A stretch of DNA of 64,000 nt, from the NCBI GenBank assembly GCA_016165875.1, contig JABBOT010000003.1:31787663-31851662 (forward strand), read 5' to 3'. Shown piece by piece: positions 1 to 12,354 of the stretch. The position numbers were made by a program, and so were the translations under genes. The notes beneath the pieces were generated by a model. That model did no database searches, was not told where the DNA came from, and was given only the letters and a program-made list of their open reading frames with translations. The DNA is from Acanthopleura granulata (Eukaryota; Mollusca; Polyplacophora; Chitonida; Chitonidae). Within the stretch, counting starts at the first letter, position 1; each line of letters opens with the position of its first letter.

Positions 1-2429
1 ACACACAAAAAGACAACGGCTTTGTGGGCAATATCGCATATATATCCCACGGTGAATATATGGCCAACAAACTGTACAGTAGCTTTCGTGTGTACAATTC
101 ACATTTGTGGACACATTTCTATTTATTTTGATTGATGTTTCATGCCGTACACAAGAACATTTCTATTCACAGCGCTAACACACTGTATGTCTATTCATGT
201 ATAATGTTTCCATTTAACACATCACACCCCAAATAATCAAGTCTGTAGGACATTTGTTATGACTTACAGTGACAAATCTCTTGTTCAAAGGCTCGTGTCA
301 TGTTGTTTATTTCTTCATCATAATGATGGTAATTTGAATATGATAATTTCATTCATACATCAATGACATGTACACAGAGGCTGATTTCCAACAGTTATAA
401 ATTTCACATCCTTGTGCAGTGATAATTGCATCACACTGACGAACTCGTTCGTAAGACTTTTCGGTGACGCGAAATAGCATGAATGATAATATTGTACGTA
501 GGGATGTGGAGTAACAATATACACATGTAAGCTAAAAATGAGAATAATAATATTTAGATTTATGCTAATGATAGCAGGATACAGTATATTTACATAATCT
601 TTTGAAGTTGAATAGGCGATTTATGGGTTAGTATGTCAGAATTTCGGCATTTACAAATTTTATTCAAAAACCTCTGTTAAACTAGATCAAGAATATACTC
701 ATTCATACATATTTATGAACAGTGTGTAGGCCTACCCTATATTTGCCTGTGCAACGAAAGAAAAAATACAATGTTTATCTGAAAATGATGAACCGAAAAT
801 GAAGTCTGCATTTTATATTCAAGTGCTGTTTCCATATAAGTAGTTGTCTGTTGCCCATTGAAACATGTTTGTTAAATACTAAAACTGAAATAATTTTATG
901 ATGAGCACGTCATAATTTCATAAAACATCTGTGCTTGATAAATTAAATTCGTTATTAGGAACTGTATTTCTTTGATATATGGACTATAAAATTTAATTAA
1001 TCAGGAGAAGTTGTAAACAATACGTGTGTATTTCTAAGGCAATTACAACATTTCAAAATTATTTGTTTCGAAATTCTATATATCCATTTGGAAAATTTCA
1101 TGTATACAAACCACATCAAACAGAGGTGAAAATGAAGGCTTCTGTTAAAGACTGCATAATATTTGGGAGACACGGAGATAGTGAGGGCACCAGTGGTGTA
1201 ACAGTGATATTACCTTGAATAATACAAACATTTTTAATCCTTGAGAAATGGGCAGAACTATCGACACTTTCTTAGACAACCCATTTTTATGTACACTGTA
1301 AAATATAAAACAATAATTGGATTGTGAGCTCATACACATCAGTGCATGATATTGCTGTCAGCTATTTATACCGGGCTCGAAATGAACATCGGCAGGTGTT
1401 TCTGCCATGTCTTGGCACGAAACATGCGGGCATTAGAGGGAGTTGAATGATTTGATAAGTGCATCTCGGAGCCGTGAAATTGACACATAGTTTGCGAAGG
1501 TGCGAAGAAGATGCGGGGTACCCCACAGGTGTCCAGTGAAAGGCGTGACATTTGATGGACATGCTATGGGAGGATGACAACCAAGTGACGTCTGCTCCCA
1601 GAAGTCCAGTTGTCGCCTGCTCGTAACACGTTGTACAAATAATATGCACCATTGCCCAGCTAACACGTAAGTATACATAAACGTAAGTACTTGTGTATTC
1701 CTCAAAATCACGCTTGGGTGACTAAGGACCGAGGAATTGCCTTGCTGACATCTTTTAACCACAGTGTATATTTAGTACTTCTGTGTATTATGATTATTTC
1801 CCGCTTTTTGTTCTTATGCTGAGAAGACTGGGGAGGAAGTCAGTATCCGCTGAAAAAATTTAGAGGAATCGGTTTGAGCTTCCTGTCATGTTTGAGTTTA
1901 AATTGTCTGTTGTGTACGTTGTACGACTTCTGCTGATGCGCATGTATATTTTTGTATGTATGTAACACAACGCTTGAACCTGTATAGACACACCACAAAG
2001 TTGGACTTTAGGCCCAAAACACGCCCCTTTATACACAGACAGAGTGTCAGGAAGGTGTGATGTGCCTACACACACATAGTATAGACACCGTCGTCCTTGA
2101 GGTGTGAAATGTCTTACAGTGTCTCTTGACAAAACTCATGATATAACTAATGTAGTTGAATTATAACACATATACATTTTTTTCACATAGAACGATTTCT
2201 GCTCGTCGCCTACTCTGTCATGATGAAAGATTCAATGACAGGTGTGTTTTTATTTATGATACTAATACAAGATGTCGTTTATAAATGTTTTTGGGCCAAT
2301 TATTCCATGTGACTGATGTTGTCAATAAGGACAACTCTGCAGAACGTGGTCCTCTATGTTTATTTTGGATATACGTTCCATTTAACCTCTGTTTTATCCC
2401 ATGCTCCAATCTGTTTTGTTGCATTATGC
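1..2429. other. AT-rich noncoding stretch
   Basis: No gene is recognisable. The stretch is AT-rich with scattered stops in all frames. One decayed SINE tail lies near its start and is listed separately. The section at about 1360-1640 is visibly richer in G and C and reads open for 61-109 codons in three overlapping minus-strand frames. None of these peptides resembles a known protein and the frames shadow one another, so I take them as chance. No tRNA or simple repeat of note was seen. Confidence 0.6.
122..172 (-). mobile_element. Decayed SINE 3' tail fragment
   Basis: A short TTTA-type tract runs into GATTGATG, CATGCCGTAC and ACAAGAA. This is the same order as the reverse-orientation 3' end of the better-preserved copy at 16501. 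The word ACATTTCTATT occurs at 113-123 and again at 157-167 and could be a target-site duplication around a roughly 33-bp insert. However, the element itself has a similar word (ATATTTCACTTAT) at that place, so the match may be coincidental. Confidence 0.5.
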
Positions 2430-2439
2430 ATAATTACAT

Positions 2440-2769
2440 CAAATTTATTTATTTATTTATTGCTTAACTCCATGCATACTTAAGAATTCCTTGTTATTTG
2501 TACGATGACTTACGGTTTTATGATTTGGAGGAAACACGAGTGCCCGACGTAAAACAAAAAGAATTGGAAAGATACTGACAAACTTTCTCACATGCATGTG
2601 CAATAAAGATAAGCACACCGTACTGGTGGAAGACAAGCGGGGGAATGTAGAAATTCTCTCCCCAGGGCCTGATTTGAACCCGCACCTCGTGTTTCCGAGC
2701 GATGAAAGGACCGGCTTCCACATTTGGGTTAGAAGCCCACTCCAAGAACTCCTAGATCATGGGTACAAA
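2440..2769 (-). mobile_element. tRNA-headed SINE, near full length
   Basis: Read on the minus strand, the element starts at the right with a degenerate tRNA-like head whose B box (GGTTCAAATC) is clear near 2670. It continues through a body containing GTTTCCTCC and ATAAAAC, then reaches the conserved tail (CATCGTACAAAT, ATTCTTAAGTA) and a (TTTA)n tract at 2440-2461. ATAATTACAT at 2430-2439 and ATGATTACAT at 2770-2779 match at 9 of 10 positions and look like the target-site duplication. The length of about 330 bp fits a complete SINE. Divergence from the other copies suggests it is old. SINEs of this kind encode no protein and depend on the reverse transcriptase of a partner LINE. Confidence 0.7.
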
Positions 2770-2779
2770 ATGATTACAT

Positions 2780-2801
2780 GTATGTATGTATGTACGTATG
2801 T
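2780..2801. repeat. (GTAT)n microsatellite
   Basis: A short run of GTAT units with one GTAC interruption directly follows the right-hand duplication of the neighbouring SINE. Confidence 0.8.
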
Positions 2802-5210
2802 TACGTGCATTTGGTGACAATGTCGTATAGATATATATAGTATGTAAATACCATTTTTGAAAACTTCTCAGAAATCATTAACCATGCATTGGAGTGAATT
2901 TAATTATTAGTTTACTACTTTTTCAAAGTAGTAAATTTACTTTAAAAACCACCGATACGAAAAGTGCCCAAATTGTTTATTTTGTGTACTTCAGATATAT
3001 ACACATTTCATTGTGGTTATGGAAATTTGTACACTGTTATTTTAGAATGAGTGATTATGGCTTAGCGCCTCTTGGGCAATATTTTAGCCAGTATAGATAG
3101 TATACGTTCAAATCAAAGTATAACTTAGGACATAAAAAGCAATAAGAATGATATAAAATCCAAGAGCTTTTAACTTTTAAAATTTTTTGTTTATTAAAAT
3201 GTTATTTTGTAGGTAGGGGCGGTTTGCATTGCATGAACGGTTACTTAGTGGACTGTAAAAAGGAATGGCTTGTGTCTCCCTTAACGAATGGATAAACAGG
3301 TACATCGTGTTGACTCAGTAATATAGCCTCCCCTATGTGTTGTGTACAACCAGCTGTATGCCAGTACTTTGTATGTATAGACAGTGAAATATTAAATGCT
3401 CCGGTAATTATAAGACAAACAACGAAACATCTTTACCATCCAACATAACCTGTAAGACTACAGCCGACAAAGGAGGAAAAGTGGAAGATAAGTGTCTCAA
3501 AAGGAATAAAAAATATTTTAGCTCGCGTGGGTAATAAGCATAGTGCTCAAATTGTTGGTGTATACATATATATAAGGACACGTCCATACTTTGTTTTACG
3601 TTTAGACTGGATAGGAAAATATTCAGAGTTACATTGTCTGAACATTTCTCTAGTTATGCATGTAACAATCGAAATTTGCCAAAGTCATATCCCCAAATTG
3701 GGACATCAATTTGATATACATATATATAGTATTGGTATTTGGTTAATATACACCCATGTCATCACTGTATTTCGCATATAGGGGGGATGTATGTACGAAG
3801 AGCACATCGCCTGAATTTGTCATTTTCACTCATTCTTGGTCTCATATTATTCACGAATAATGCATTGAGTAATGAAAAACAAGTCTAATAAAGATGTATC
3901 TTTTTTCGCAGATTATATACACATGTTTAGAGCTATATATGATATGTTGAGTACTATAACCATGTTTATGTATAAATATAATATTGTAACAGGAAGGTCA
4001 TGGTTGAAAGGGCGATATTGGAATTCTTAACAGTTATAGATTGTATTGTAAACAACATTTGGTATAGCCAAAAAATAATTCTGATAAATTAAAAAAATTA
4101 ATTTAGTAGTGCAAAGATAAAAAACAGCACACTCTCCCCTCCTTCGTTCATCAACCACCTTCCACTGAACCGTCAATGATACGAAACTTTCGATACATTA
4201 TATTTAGTATCCAGACATTGTATTGTATGTGTGCCGAGAGAGCGCGTTTCTAAAACACATATTCCTTGCTTAGCTTCCAGAAACCAGACAGAAAAATCTA
4301 TAGAGCAACTCTGGTAAGATTAAACCCGTACGTTCAAACGCAGAATCCCTTGGAACTGAAGAAAACCCAGAGACTAGGTTTATTTAATATAATAACCCTC
4401 GGGAAAGAAATCGTTAAAGAATGAAGACCCATGACGGAGCAGATTGGGCTGGCAGAAAAAAAGTATAGGACTCTCGGATTTCAACGACTAACCCCGTTCT
4501 ACGCCTCATGGGCAGCTGTAGAAGAGTTTAGCTCTGTTAGCTGGAAACTTCAGTTGTAATACAATAAAATGTTGTATTTGCTGTATTCGTATAATGTGAG
4601 ATAAATTAAATTGTGTGCTGGCGATATTATCACAGTCTGGACACTTCAGGCACGCGAGCGCATCTTAACTAACTCTGCTGGCAGGATACCCTATGAAATA
4701 TTAATATAATTGCATGCCGGGTCTGCCCTATTCCAACATCATTACAATTGCTAATGTCCCTGGTTTTCTATTATACAGTCACCAAATTTTTGCATGACAC
4801 ACAAGTCTTTTGGCCGGGTACTTCCACATTGCCGCCATTGCATGACATTCGCCAGTAGCTGAGTGTTGCGTTTTACCAAGGTTGTCGCCATAACATTCGT
4901 TAGAAAAAAATAGAAACAGGTTTTATTAGCTCGGGGTGTCGATGTTGGTGCCGATCTTTTAACCTTCCAAGGAGACGACGAGAGGTATACCAAGAGGTCC
5001 CACAGTAACTCCCATTGATTTCCACACGAGGAAGGAGCCACTGAAGAAATCACTGCAAGGGGCCATCAGGCCTTGGCGGGAGCGGTGATGTCGCTGCTAA
5101 CCTTGTGGTCGTCGTACGTTTCACATTCATTTGAGATTTCTTTACCGCCTGCTCTCTGTGTGATAGAATGGCAATTGTTTTTAAACAGTATCTCCTTTTA
5201 ATGCACGAAC
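2802..5210. other. AT-rich noncoding stretch upstream of the candidate exon
   Basis: No gene is recognised. The part from 2802 to about 4400 is strongly AT-rich with many TATATA runs. From about 4440 the base composition evens out. The stretch at 4740-5200 contains GCCGCCATTG (4830-4839), which holds a YY1-like core (GCCAT), and could hold promoter or 5' UTR sequence for the candidate first exon at 5211. I see no convincing TATA box at a fixed distance. A 100-codon minus-strand frame at 4751-5053 starts at GTG, has no recognisable domain and is taken as chance. Confidence 0.5.
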
Positions 5211-5411
5211 ATGGAACTGTTCTTTTTCGTTTTTACGTATGTATTTTGGACCGTCATCTCCTTGTGCGGGATCCAATCTTTGAAATATGGAACTCTCTCA
5301 ATGCCAAGGTTTGACGACCATTGCCGATGTTTGCCGAAAAACTGCGATCATAAACAACTACCAGTTAACGACGGTCATGTGGTCCAGTGTCATCTAGTTC
5401 AACCACTACAG
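5211..5411 (+). CDS. Candidate first coding exon of a secreted or membrane protein
   Basis: An ATG in good context (A at -3, G at +4) opens a frame of 67 codons that ends exactly at a full-consensus splice donor, CAG|GTGAGT, with the intron starting at 5412. The exon is 201 nt, so the donor is in phase 0. Residues 1-22 (MELFFFVFTYVFWTVISLCG) resemble a signal peptide or signal anchor, with an aromatic-rich hydrophobic core. The following segment has cysteines at residues 38, 40, 45 and 60 (C-x-C-x4-C-x14-C), as expected for an extracellular disulphide-bonded module. The spacing loosely recalls the small ectodomains of type I TGF-beta/BMP receptors, but I do not recognise a family. Without splicing the frame runs to a stop ending at 5483. 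No downstream exon was identified, so the next exon would lie beyond a large intron, possibly outside the window. It may also be a chance frame. Confidence 0.3.
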
Positions 5412-7900
5412 GTGAGTGCCAGTCTGGTACATCTTACGAATAATATCCTTCGTCGGCACGTTTTGCTTTCATGTCACAGATGATACGGCCGTGGTCACGT
5501 GTCCATGACGTCACCCGTTTCAAGTAAATTCCGCTTGTCGGATACCATGTTGAAATTGCTGAATGTGTGTCATTTCTTATCTAATGTAATTTGTGTTGGA
5601 TTTGTTCACATGTGATGTTGATACAGAATTGATTTTTAATTTGATCGATTCTTAACGCCACGCTCAAGAACGTGTTAATATAAATACGAATGTGTATCTC
5701 TTTGTATGCATAAATTAAATATAATAAGACACCTGCAGACAGATTTTACCAAATTATTCAAAGATCAAGTTTTTGTTTCAAACTGTTACATTTTGTTTGA
5801 CACAGACAGAGAGGAGCCCTTAATATAATGGATATTTTCAAAAGAACGATCGCTAAGTCACGTTCCACTGAAGACTGAATTTTCGAGTAATTGATAATAC
5901 AAGAACATGTACGGCATACTGTGCCACCAAGAATATTTATTACATTCAATAGCTGCGTCCAGAATGTTGTCACCGTTTCTTTCATGGTCATTTGCCACAT
6001 GTAGGATCGACTTTTGCATGATCTGTTGTATCATTTTGTGTCACAGCAGATGTAATTTCCCAATAATTAACTTTTCGTGGTTAGAGTTATAGAACAATTT
6101 AAAACATTTTTGCTCAAGAAACCATAACCTCTTAACACTTTTGTAAGCGAGATCGCATGCAAAAGGAGCTTTGTTACATTTGTTTGATCACAGTGGGCAA
6201 AATTCTACTACGCGATCTTACTAATTACACGCTGCTCAACAATCCATGGCATGCCTTTAGGAGTGGGTTTTATATTTATTGTTGCTTGCAATTCAGCCTG
6301 CATATATAGTATACCCTGCGTATGCAGCATGTATCTGCTTATGCATCTGGAAAACTGATTCTCTTTTTTTTTCAATCCGCAAGCGTTTCTGTTAAGTTTA
6401 ATATACGTAATTAATTTGAAAATAGACTAACATCCCCCTTAGATTTATCATCAAACACTTAACTGTAAACCCATGTTCACGCCCACGTAAAACACATTGT
6501 CCTTAAATGTTGCATACACAGTTGTTCCGCTCCACAAGAGTCACTTTGTGCATTTGTTTTAAGCGTGTACTATGGCCTTGTTCATTCATCTGTGTCAACA
6601 TCAAACGATGTGTCCATGACGTGCAGTATTTTCCGTCTTTGGACAGTCTGATAGATTTGATCATTAAGTAACACTTCCTGGTACAGTATTCTGCAATCCT
6701 TAATTTCTAGTACATTGAACTCTATGCACATGGTGTTACCCATTTTTCAGACCACTAATACGATACTTTTATCTGCTATAATGCAATAATGCAAATGCAA
6801 AATTTTAGGGGTATGGTATGTAATATATCCTTGACGGCAAGGTGTGTTGTAGGATGCAGTTACAAACAGTCACAACATAGAGGTTTCTGATACCTATCGT
6901 CATGCATGGGTATAGCAGTCTGGGTATTTATTCTGTTTATTGATGTCACAGCCTATCGGAAAAGTATACACGTTTTGCAACAGGAAAACCAGAAGAAAAC
7001 ATTTGTATAATCCAATGGAAATATATTAGCATTGTTAATGTGAGTGTGACTATTGGAGTTGTAAGATTTTTAACGAATACCTCCTGAACATCATATTCTG
7101 GCTGTTTTGTATAAAACCTAATTTGATGAATTAGGACATTGCCATTTTCGATGTATATTGTTAGTCAGTACATCAGAAGTACAAAAGTTGTGATAAAATG
7201 CTGTTACAAACGAAATAACTGCGCATTTGGCCCCTGAGACCCCGCAACATTGTACACTGTAGCAAAATGAGGCTGTGAGAATTAAATCTCAATTCTAAGG
7301 ACACTTATCTAATTGCACAAATCCGCGCAATTACATGTATCAAGATATGTGCATTATAAGTTTTACAGTTAAATAAACCCGGTTCGCAACTCATTACTTC
7401 AGTACTTCAGAACTTTATTAATTACGACACCTACATTAGCCAAATTAGTTCAGCTTAAAAAACAACAACGTAGATCCAGGTTCTGTCAAAGCCGGAAGTT
7501 GTACACTGACGATGATCTGTGCGTAAGTTATTTATTTTTATATTATATACCACCGACGGTTGTAGAGAGTGAATGTGTAATTGGTGTCTATTACCTACCT
7601 GAAGTAACTCGTGCGTACATTGTGTATAGTAAGTTGTTCATTCCTGCCTTTGTGGTGAGGTTTTCTGGGCAAATTGCTGTTACCCATGCATTTCAAGAGA
7701 ACAATGCTCAATTCAACTTGGACAAGGTTCACCACTGCGCGGGAATAACAACAACATTTACAGTTATAGGCGTACTCCATTATGCAGTAATACCATTATT
7801 TAGCAAGCGTATCATCCCACCACACCAAAGTGTTTTCGCTCTCGAGCTTGTAGATTATGTTATAAACAGGTAATTAATGATCGAATCAATTCATTATACA
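5412..7900. other. AT-rich noncoding stretch
   Basis: If the candidate exon upstream is real, this is the start of its intron. It is AT-rich with no recognisable exon. The 124-codon frame at 7499-7873 begins at TTG, has no ATG near its start, and encodes a hydrophobic, domain-free sequence; I do not accept it as a gene. A POU octamer word (ATGCAAAT) occurs at 6789-6796 in very AT-rich context, where it is expected by chance. No repeats beyond short A/T runs were seen. Confidence 0.55.
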
Positions 7901-9180
7901 ATCATGTAATCACCTGATCAAAACTCGTCGCTTATCAGCCAGTCAGCTATTTGCTGTGCCATCTTTGTTTGTCAGTTAGTCAGCTAATTGTCTGAAAAAA
8001 ACAACAGTTCTACAGTTCAATCAATCTGTTGTCCTGCCTGACATTTGTTCATTGAACCCACTTAAATAAATCAGACATTCACCTTAAGGAAACAGATGAC
8101 ACACCATGCAACAAAATTCAATACATTTAGAGGATTTTGAGATGCAGTTCTCAGAAGACTTGTCTCATGATACCGATTTCAGTTATCTGCAGTACTTTCC
8201 TTAAAATGTTGACACCTGTGCGATGTCAGTTTGAGTATCCAATGCTGAAGCATGCAACCTTCATGGCCAGTCATCATTAAGCTATAAACACAGACAGCAC
8301 CTGTGCGGAGACCATGTCACGACTTACACCACCCGCTCCGCCATGTTTGCACCAGTTGACTGGCTTGTCACGCCTGGTTGCCCTCCGTTATAATTATAAA
8401 CAATATAAATATATACAAGCGTGTGTTTTCCGCATTGCGTCTCTTGCAATTTCTACCAGCCTACCATGCACTAGATCAGGGGTCGTGTTGACATATATAT
8501 ATATATATATATATACATAAAAATATGTATCTGCATACACAGGCATGCCGAATACCGCCTTGTCACCTTTTGGTCAACTCCACAAACACGATTTTTTAGC
8601 ATCCTCTTGCACAGCTGAATTCAACAGTTTAGGTGCATACGCGTGTGGGTGTCGAGTTTAGTTCTTGATGACCAAACTGATGGGGGTCATGTATGCTTCT
8701 CATATTTCAAATCAAGCATTCTTCCCACGCCGATCAAGAAACCACACATGCATCCAATCACTCAATCGGATTTATCAGCCAGTTCGACAGCAACGCCCTT
8801 AATCTGACGGCTAACCAGCTCGCAGAGTGAGTCAGGCGCGGATTGGAGTCATTCACAGATTCGGTCAGTCAGACCCTCTCGCAAATTAGGTCGTTCACCG
8901 ATCAGTTACTAAGACGGTTAGAGTTCCAGTGAATCAATCACACATATTCAGTCAGTGATACAGTGATACATTTACGCCAGTCTGACCATTAGTCACTGGA
9001 ACCGCTATGAACTGGAGGTGGGTGAGGGTGGGGTGGGTAATTGGAGGAAGGAATGGGCAGTGGGTGCTTATCACAGGGTCCATCATGTAGACACCATGAA
9101 TGAGTCTGCAAAGTAAACGTATCCTTAAAAACGTCATGCAGCTAGTCGTCATTTAACCTGTCCGTCAAATAGATGAAATC
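7900..9180. repeat. Decayed TCAG/ATCA-type 4-bp repeat zone
   Basis: Words such as CAGTCAGC, CAGTTAGTCAGC, CAATCAATC, CACTCAATC, GGTCAGTCAG and ATTCAGTCAGTGATA recur throughout, with GTGATACA doubled near 8955-8970. No exact period persists, but the sequence keeps returning to 4-bp steps of (T/A)CAG, (T/A)CAA or AATC. I read this as one or more old tetranucleotide tracts degraded by point mutation. A non-decayed relative, (ATCA)7, lies at 10041. The zone also contains the TA tract at 8493. Confidence 0.55.
8493..8514. repeat. (AT)11 microsatellite
   Basis: Eleven uninterrupted AT units are visible. Confidence 0.95.
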
Positions 9181-10993
9181 ACTCAGTCAACTAGTCACGA
9201 ATGGCCATGTTCTATAACCTACCATCCACTTCATAAATTAGTGAAATGCCTGTGATGTCACTGCACGAATCATTGACACGATGTTGTCATGGTGACGTAA
9301 TCACATCTGTCCATTCCGTTTATAATACTGTCATCTAGTCTTAGATAACAATTTGTTAACAAACGCTCACTCTGTATAATTATGACATGCTTAGTGATTC
9401 GACAGTGACGAAATGGTGGTATTCGCGAAACATTATAGAGTGAATCGAAAGAGGGATTTGTGGTCACCTGTTAAGAAAGTAGTAAAACATGAATATCATA
9501 TGTTCACAGTTAGTTCACCTTTGCCTTGCCACTAGATGTAGCTTTCTTGTTTCTTTCAAACAAAGGTGGGTAGGTGTATATTAACGACATGTGACCGAAG
9601 AACTGGATTAATATATCAAAAGGGTTGAGGGAACGATAACATGACACCAGCGTACCTCTGGACGAATGCAGGGAAATTATCTTACTATAGTAAGTGAATT
9701 ACTTATGGTGGGCCATATAAGACACACGGGCATATGTATTGTAGATGTTGCTACGCAAAAGTCCTATTCCCTGCATTTGCATGCTTCAAGTGATTAAAGA
9801 CATTCAATTCGTTGCGTGTGACATACTGTCTGTGGCCTCTCTGCATTCATTGCAGCCACACCTAATTTCATTTGTTTACACGTGCGTCATTTTCTAAGAC
9901 AAAACATACTGTGTAGATGTGCATTGGTGCGATCTTATACACTTACATATGTACACTTGTCATCTTTACAACTGATAGCTACAGATTCTGTATAGTCAGC
10001 ACACATTCTTGAGAAACATTGAAGCTAAAATAGTAAGCGAATCAATCAATCAATCAATCAATCAATCAGTAAATCATGTGATTGACAATGTATTACTCTG
10101 CCAATTGCACACTAGACAATTTTACCCCATTAAAATGACAATCGTAATGTAATCAGAAAAGCCTGAGTGACAAGAATAAACTGGCTTTGTTACTAACGTT
10201 GACCGTGTGCTCCAGTAATGCAATAAACTAAGTGCATACTCACTTACAATGGAGAGCCAGCACTGTGAACATTATGATAACTTAAGTGTACTAAATCGTG
10301 AACATTACACATGAACTTCAATGCAAGGAAACAGTTGTGTAGTGTTAAGTGACAAAGGTACAAAAGAGGTGTTTGTACACGTATGATGTAAATTGTTCTT
10401 TTTGCAAGACTTCATACATGTTAATATAGTAAACAAAAAATAAGATATGTGGATAAGGTTGAGTAGTAATAATTATACAGTACAATGAAGGGTAACAAAC
10501 AGCAGCTGTTAAAACCAGTATTGTACCACAGTAAGGAAATCATATAATACACATGAAAAATGAAGTGAATGAAAAGAAAAGCCAACACTTGTATATGTAT
10601 ATATTAATATCTTCAGATAATAAACAGCATGATAATATGAGCAATAATAGGAAGAAAATGTTAAAATGCATTGTAATAGGGCAATGGAATTATTTCCCCC
10701 GAGGTGGTGAAATAATGTACAAAAGTATGAGGTTTAATTGATGTAATTATAATTGAGCAAATCTGACCTCGACATATTCATACGATAGCAAAAGTTATAA
10801 GTTAAAGTGATCAACTCTCAGTATGAACGACTGATATTTAAGTGATAAAACAAGCATTTGAAACTAGAGAAGTCAAGCGAAAATGGAGCCATTAAATGAA
10901 TAAATTAGCCAAAATCACCATTGTAATACAATGTATAAATCTGACATTTGTGGAGTACACAATTAGCAGTTGTTTCGTTAACGTAGTATCGTC
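9181..10993. other. AT-rich noncoding stretch
   Basis: No gene, RNA or mobile element is recognised. Reading frames are short. The only clear structure is the ATCA tract listed separately. Confidence 0.6.
10041..10068. repeat. (ATCA)7 microsatellite
   Basis: Seven perfect ATCA units are followed by GTAAATCA, a one-step decayed copy. It belongs to the same tetranucleotide class as the decayed zones at 7900-9180 and 41.6-43.6 kb. Confidence 0.95.
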
Positions 10994-11009
10994 TTGAACA
11001 TATACATGG

Positions 11010-11720
11010 ACATTCATAACTCTTGTTGGAGGCTGACAAGGCACATTAGCATCCATAAATATTGCTACAGGCAGACAAGACACATTACACCTATAAATTT
11101 TTTTGCAGACAGACAAGGCACATTAGCATCCATAAGTTTTTGTTGGAGGCAGACAAGGCACATTAACACCCATAAATTTTGTTGCAGGCAGACAAGACAT
11201 ATTAACACCCATAGCTTTTGTTGGAAGAAGACAAGGCATGTTAACATTGATAACTTTTATTGGAGGCAGACATTGCACATTTACACCCATACCTTTTGTT
11301 GGAAGCAGAGAAGGCACATTAACACCCTTAAGCTTTTCACAACTGTTGTTGCAGGCACACAAGGCACATTCACATCCATAACCTCTGCTGAAGGCAGTAA
11401 CGGTAAACATTCATAATTTTTGTTGCTAGCAGACAAGACAAATTAACATCCATAACTTTCGTAGGAGGCAGACGTGGCGCATCAACATCCATAACTGTTG
11501 TTGGAGTCCGGCATATTACTTGTTATGCGCACAGTGGGCAAGGCACAGGGCAGTTACGACTTTGCAGAACGTCGGGATACATGAACTTTTGTTTCATGCA
11601 AACAAGATACAAAATTATCCCTAACTTTTGCAGAGGGCATGCGGACGGGCTTCTGTAATATCAAAACATTCAGCACGTAGACAATGTACACTGACCATCA
11701 TAAGTTTAGTCGATGGGACA
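11010..11720. repeat. Minisatellite, 39-bp unit, open on both strands
   Basis: About 15-18 diverged copies of a 39-bp unit are centred on GGCAGACAAGGCACATTAAC and CCATAA(C/A)TTTTGTTGGA. The word AGACAAGGCA or a close variant begins at 11073, 11111, 11151, 11190, 11229, 11268, 11307, 11357, 11431 and 11470, giving steps of 38-40 except for one 11-bp insertion and one damaged unit. Copies after 11500 are strongly decayed. Because 39 is 13 codons, frames stay open on both strands. On the plus strand an ATG at 11006 opens 136 codons of a 13-residue repeat like FCWRQTRHINTHK, and on the minus strand 95 codons are open. Openness in two directions points to the repeat period, not to selection for protein. 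Confidence 0.9.
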
Positions 11721-12354
11721 CCAATATACCTTTGCCACAAGGGCATTCATGGCGTTCGTTCATGCATAACTAAACCAAACACTACAAACGTGCTAAAACG
11801 CTCTTCCATGATTCTGTAAAGTGTACAAAAAGTTGTAGATTTTCCAAGCTGCCTGCTCTTTAGGCTGTGTCAGTCATTTGTCAAATAGGCACAAGTCAGT
11901 GAAGTTTTTCCTTTTTCAAAACGACACGTCGCAATGATTTCATCGGCCTTTCATGGATTTGAACCAGACTTTCAAGCTGTTTTTCACGCTGCGTGAAGAA
12001 ATAGGTGAATTGTCATGGTTTGGAACATATTTCAAGTAATAGAGTGTTCCGGTATATTGTTGTTACTGTTTCCATATTCATGGATGTCTAATCATGAATG
12101 CGCTCTATGAATTAAGCCAAATCTGTTTAACCTTGTAAAGAAAAAAAGTTGATCTTCAGCGCAGCCGTGCCATTATACATCTAGTTGTGTATGTGTGGTA
12201 ATGACAATGGCATAATCTGTTAACATACTCCAAGCCACAGATGTTCATAGATCCGTCATAAAGTTCATGTGCGGTGTAGTTGTGGTTATGATAGTGCTTC
12301 ATGCCTGCAGTTTCATTGTATTCCAGTTTATCTGATACTAGTATGCCCAAGGGT
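11721..12354. other. Noncoding stretch
   Basis: Nothing recognisable was found. It is a transition from the minisatellite into a GC-richer block. Frames are short and stop-broken. Confidence 0.55.

Noticed and set aside
6789..6796. POU octamer ATGCAAAT
   Set aside because: It lies in very AT-rich sequence (ATGCAATAATGCAAATGCAA) where the word is expected; it was not used as enhancer evidence.
7499..7873. 124-codon plus-strand open frame
   Set aside because: It starts at TTG, has no suitable ATG near its start, and encodes no domain or motif I can recognise; a 61-codon frame lies opposite.
11123..11410. 95-codon minus-strand repetitive protein
   Set aside because: Generated by the 39-bp repeat period; the opposite strand is equally open.
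11010..11720. CRISPR-like array
   Set aside because: Units abut directly with no unique spacers, diverge freely, and the DNA is animal; it is a minisatellite.
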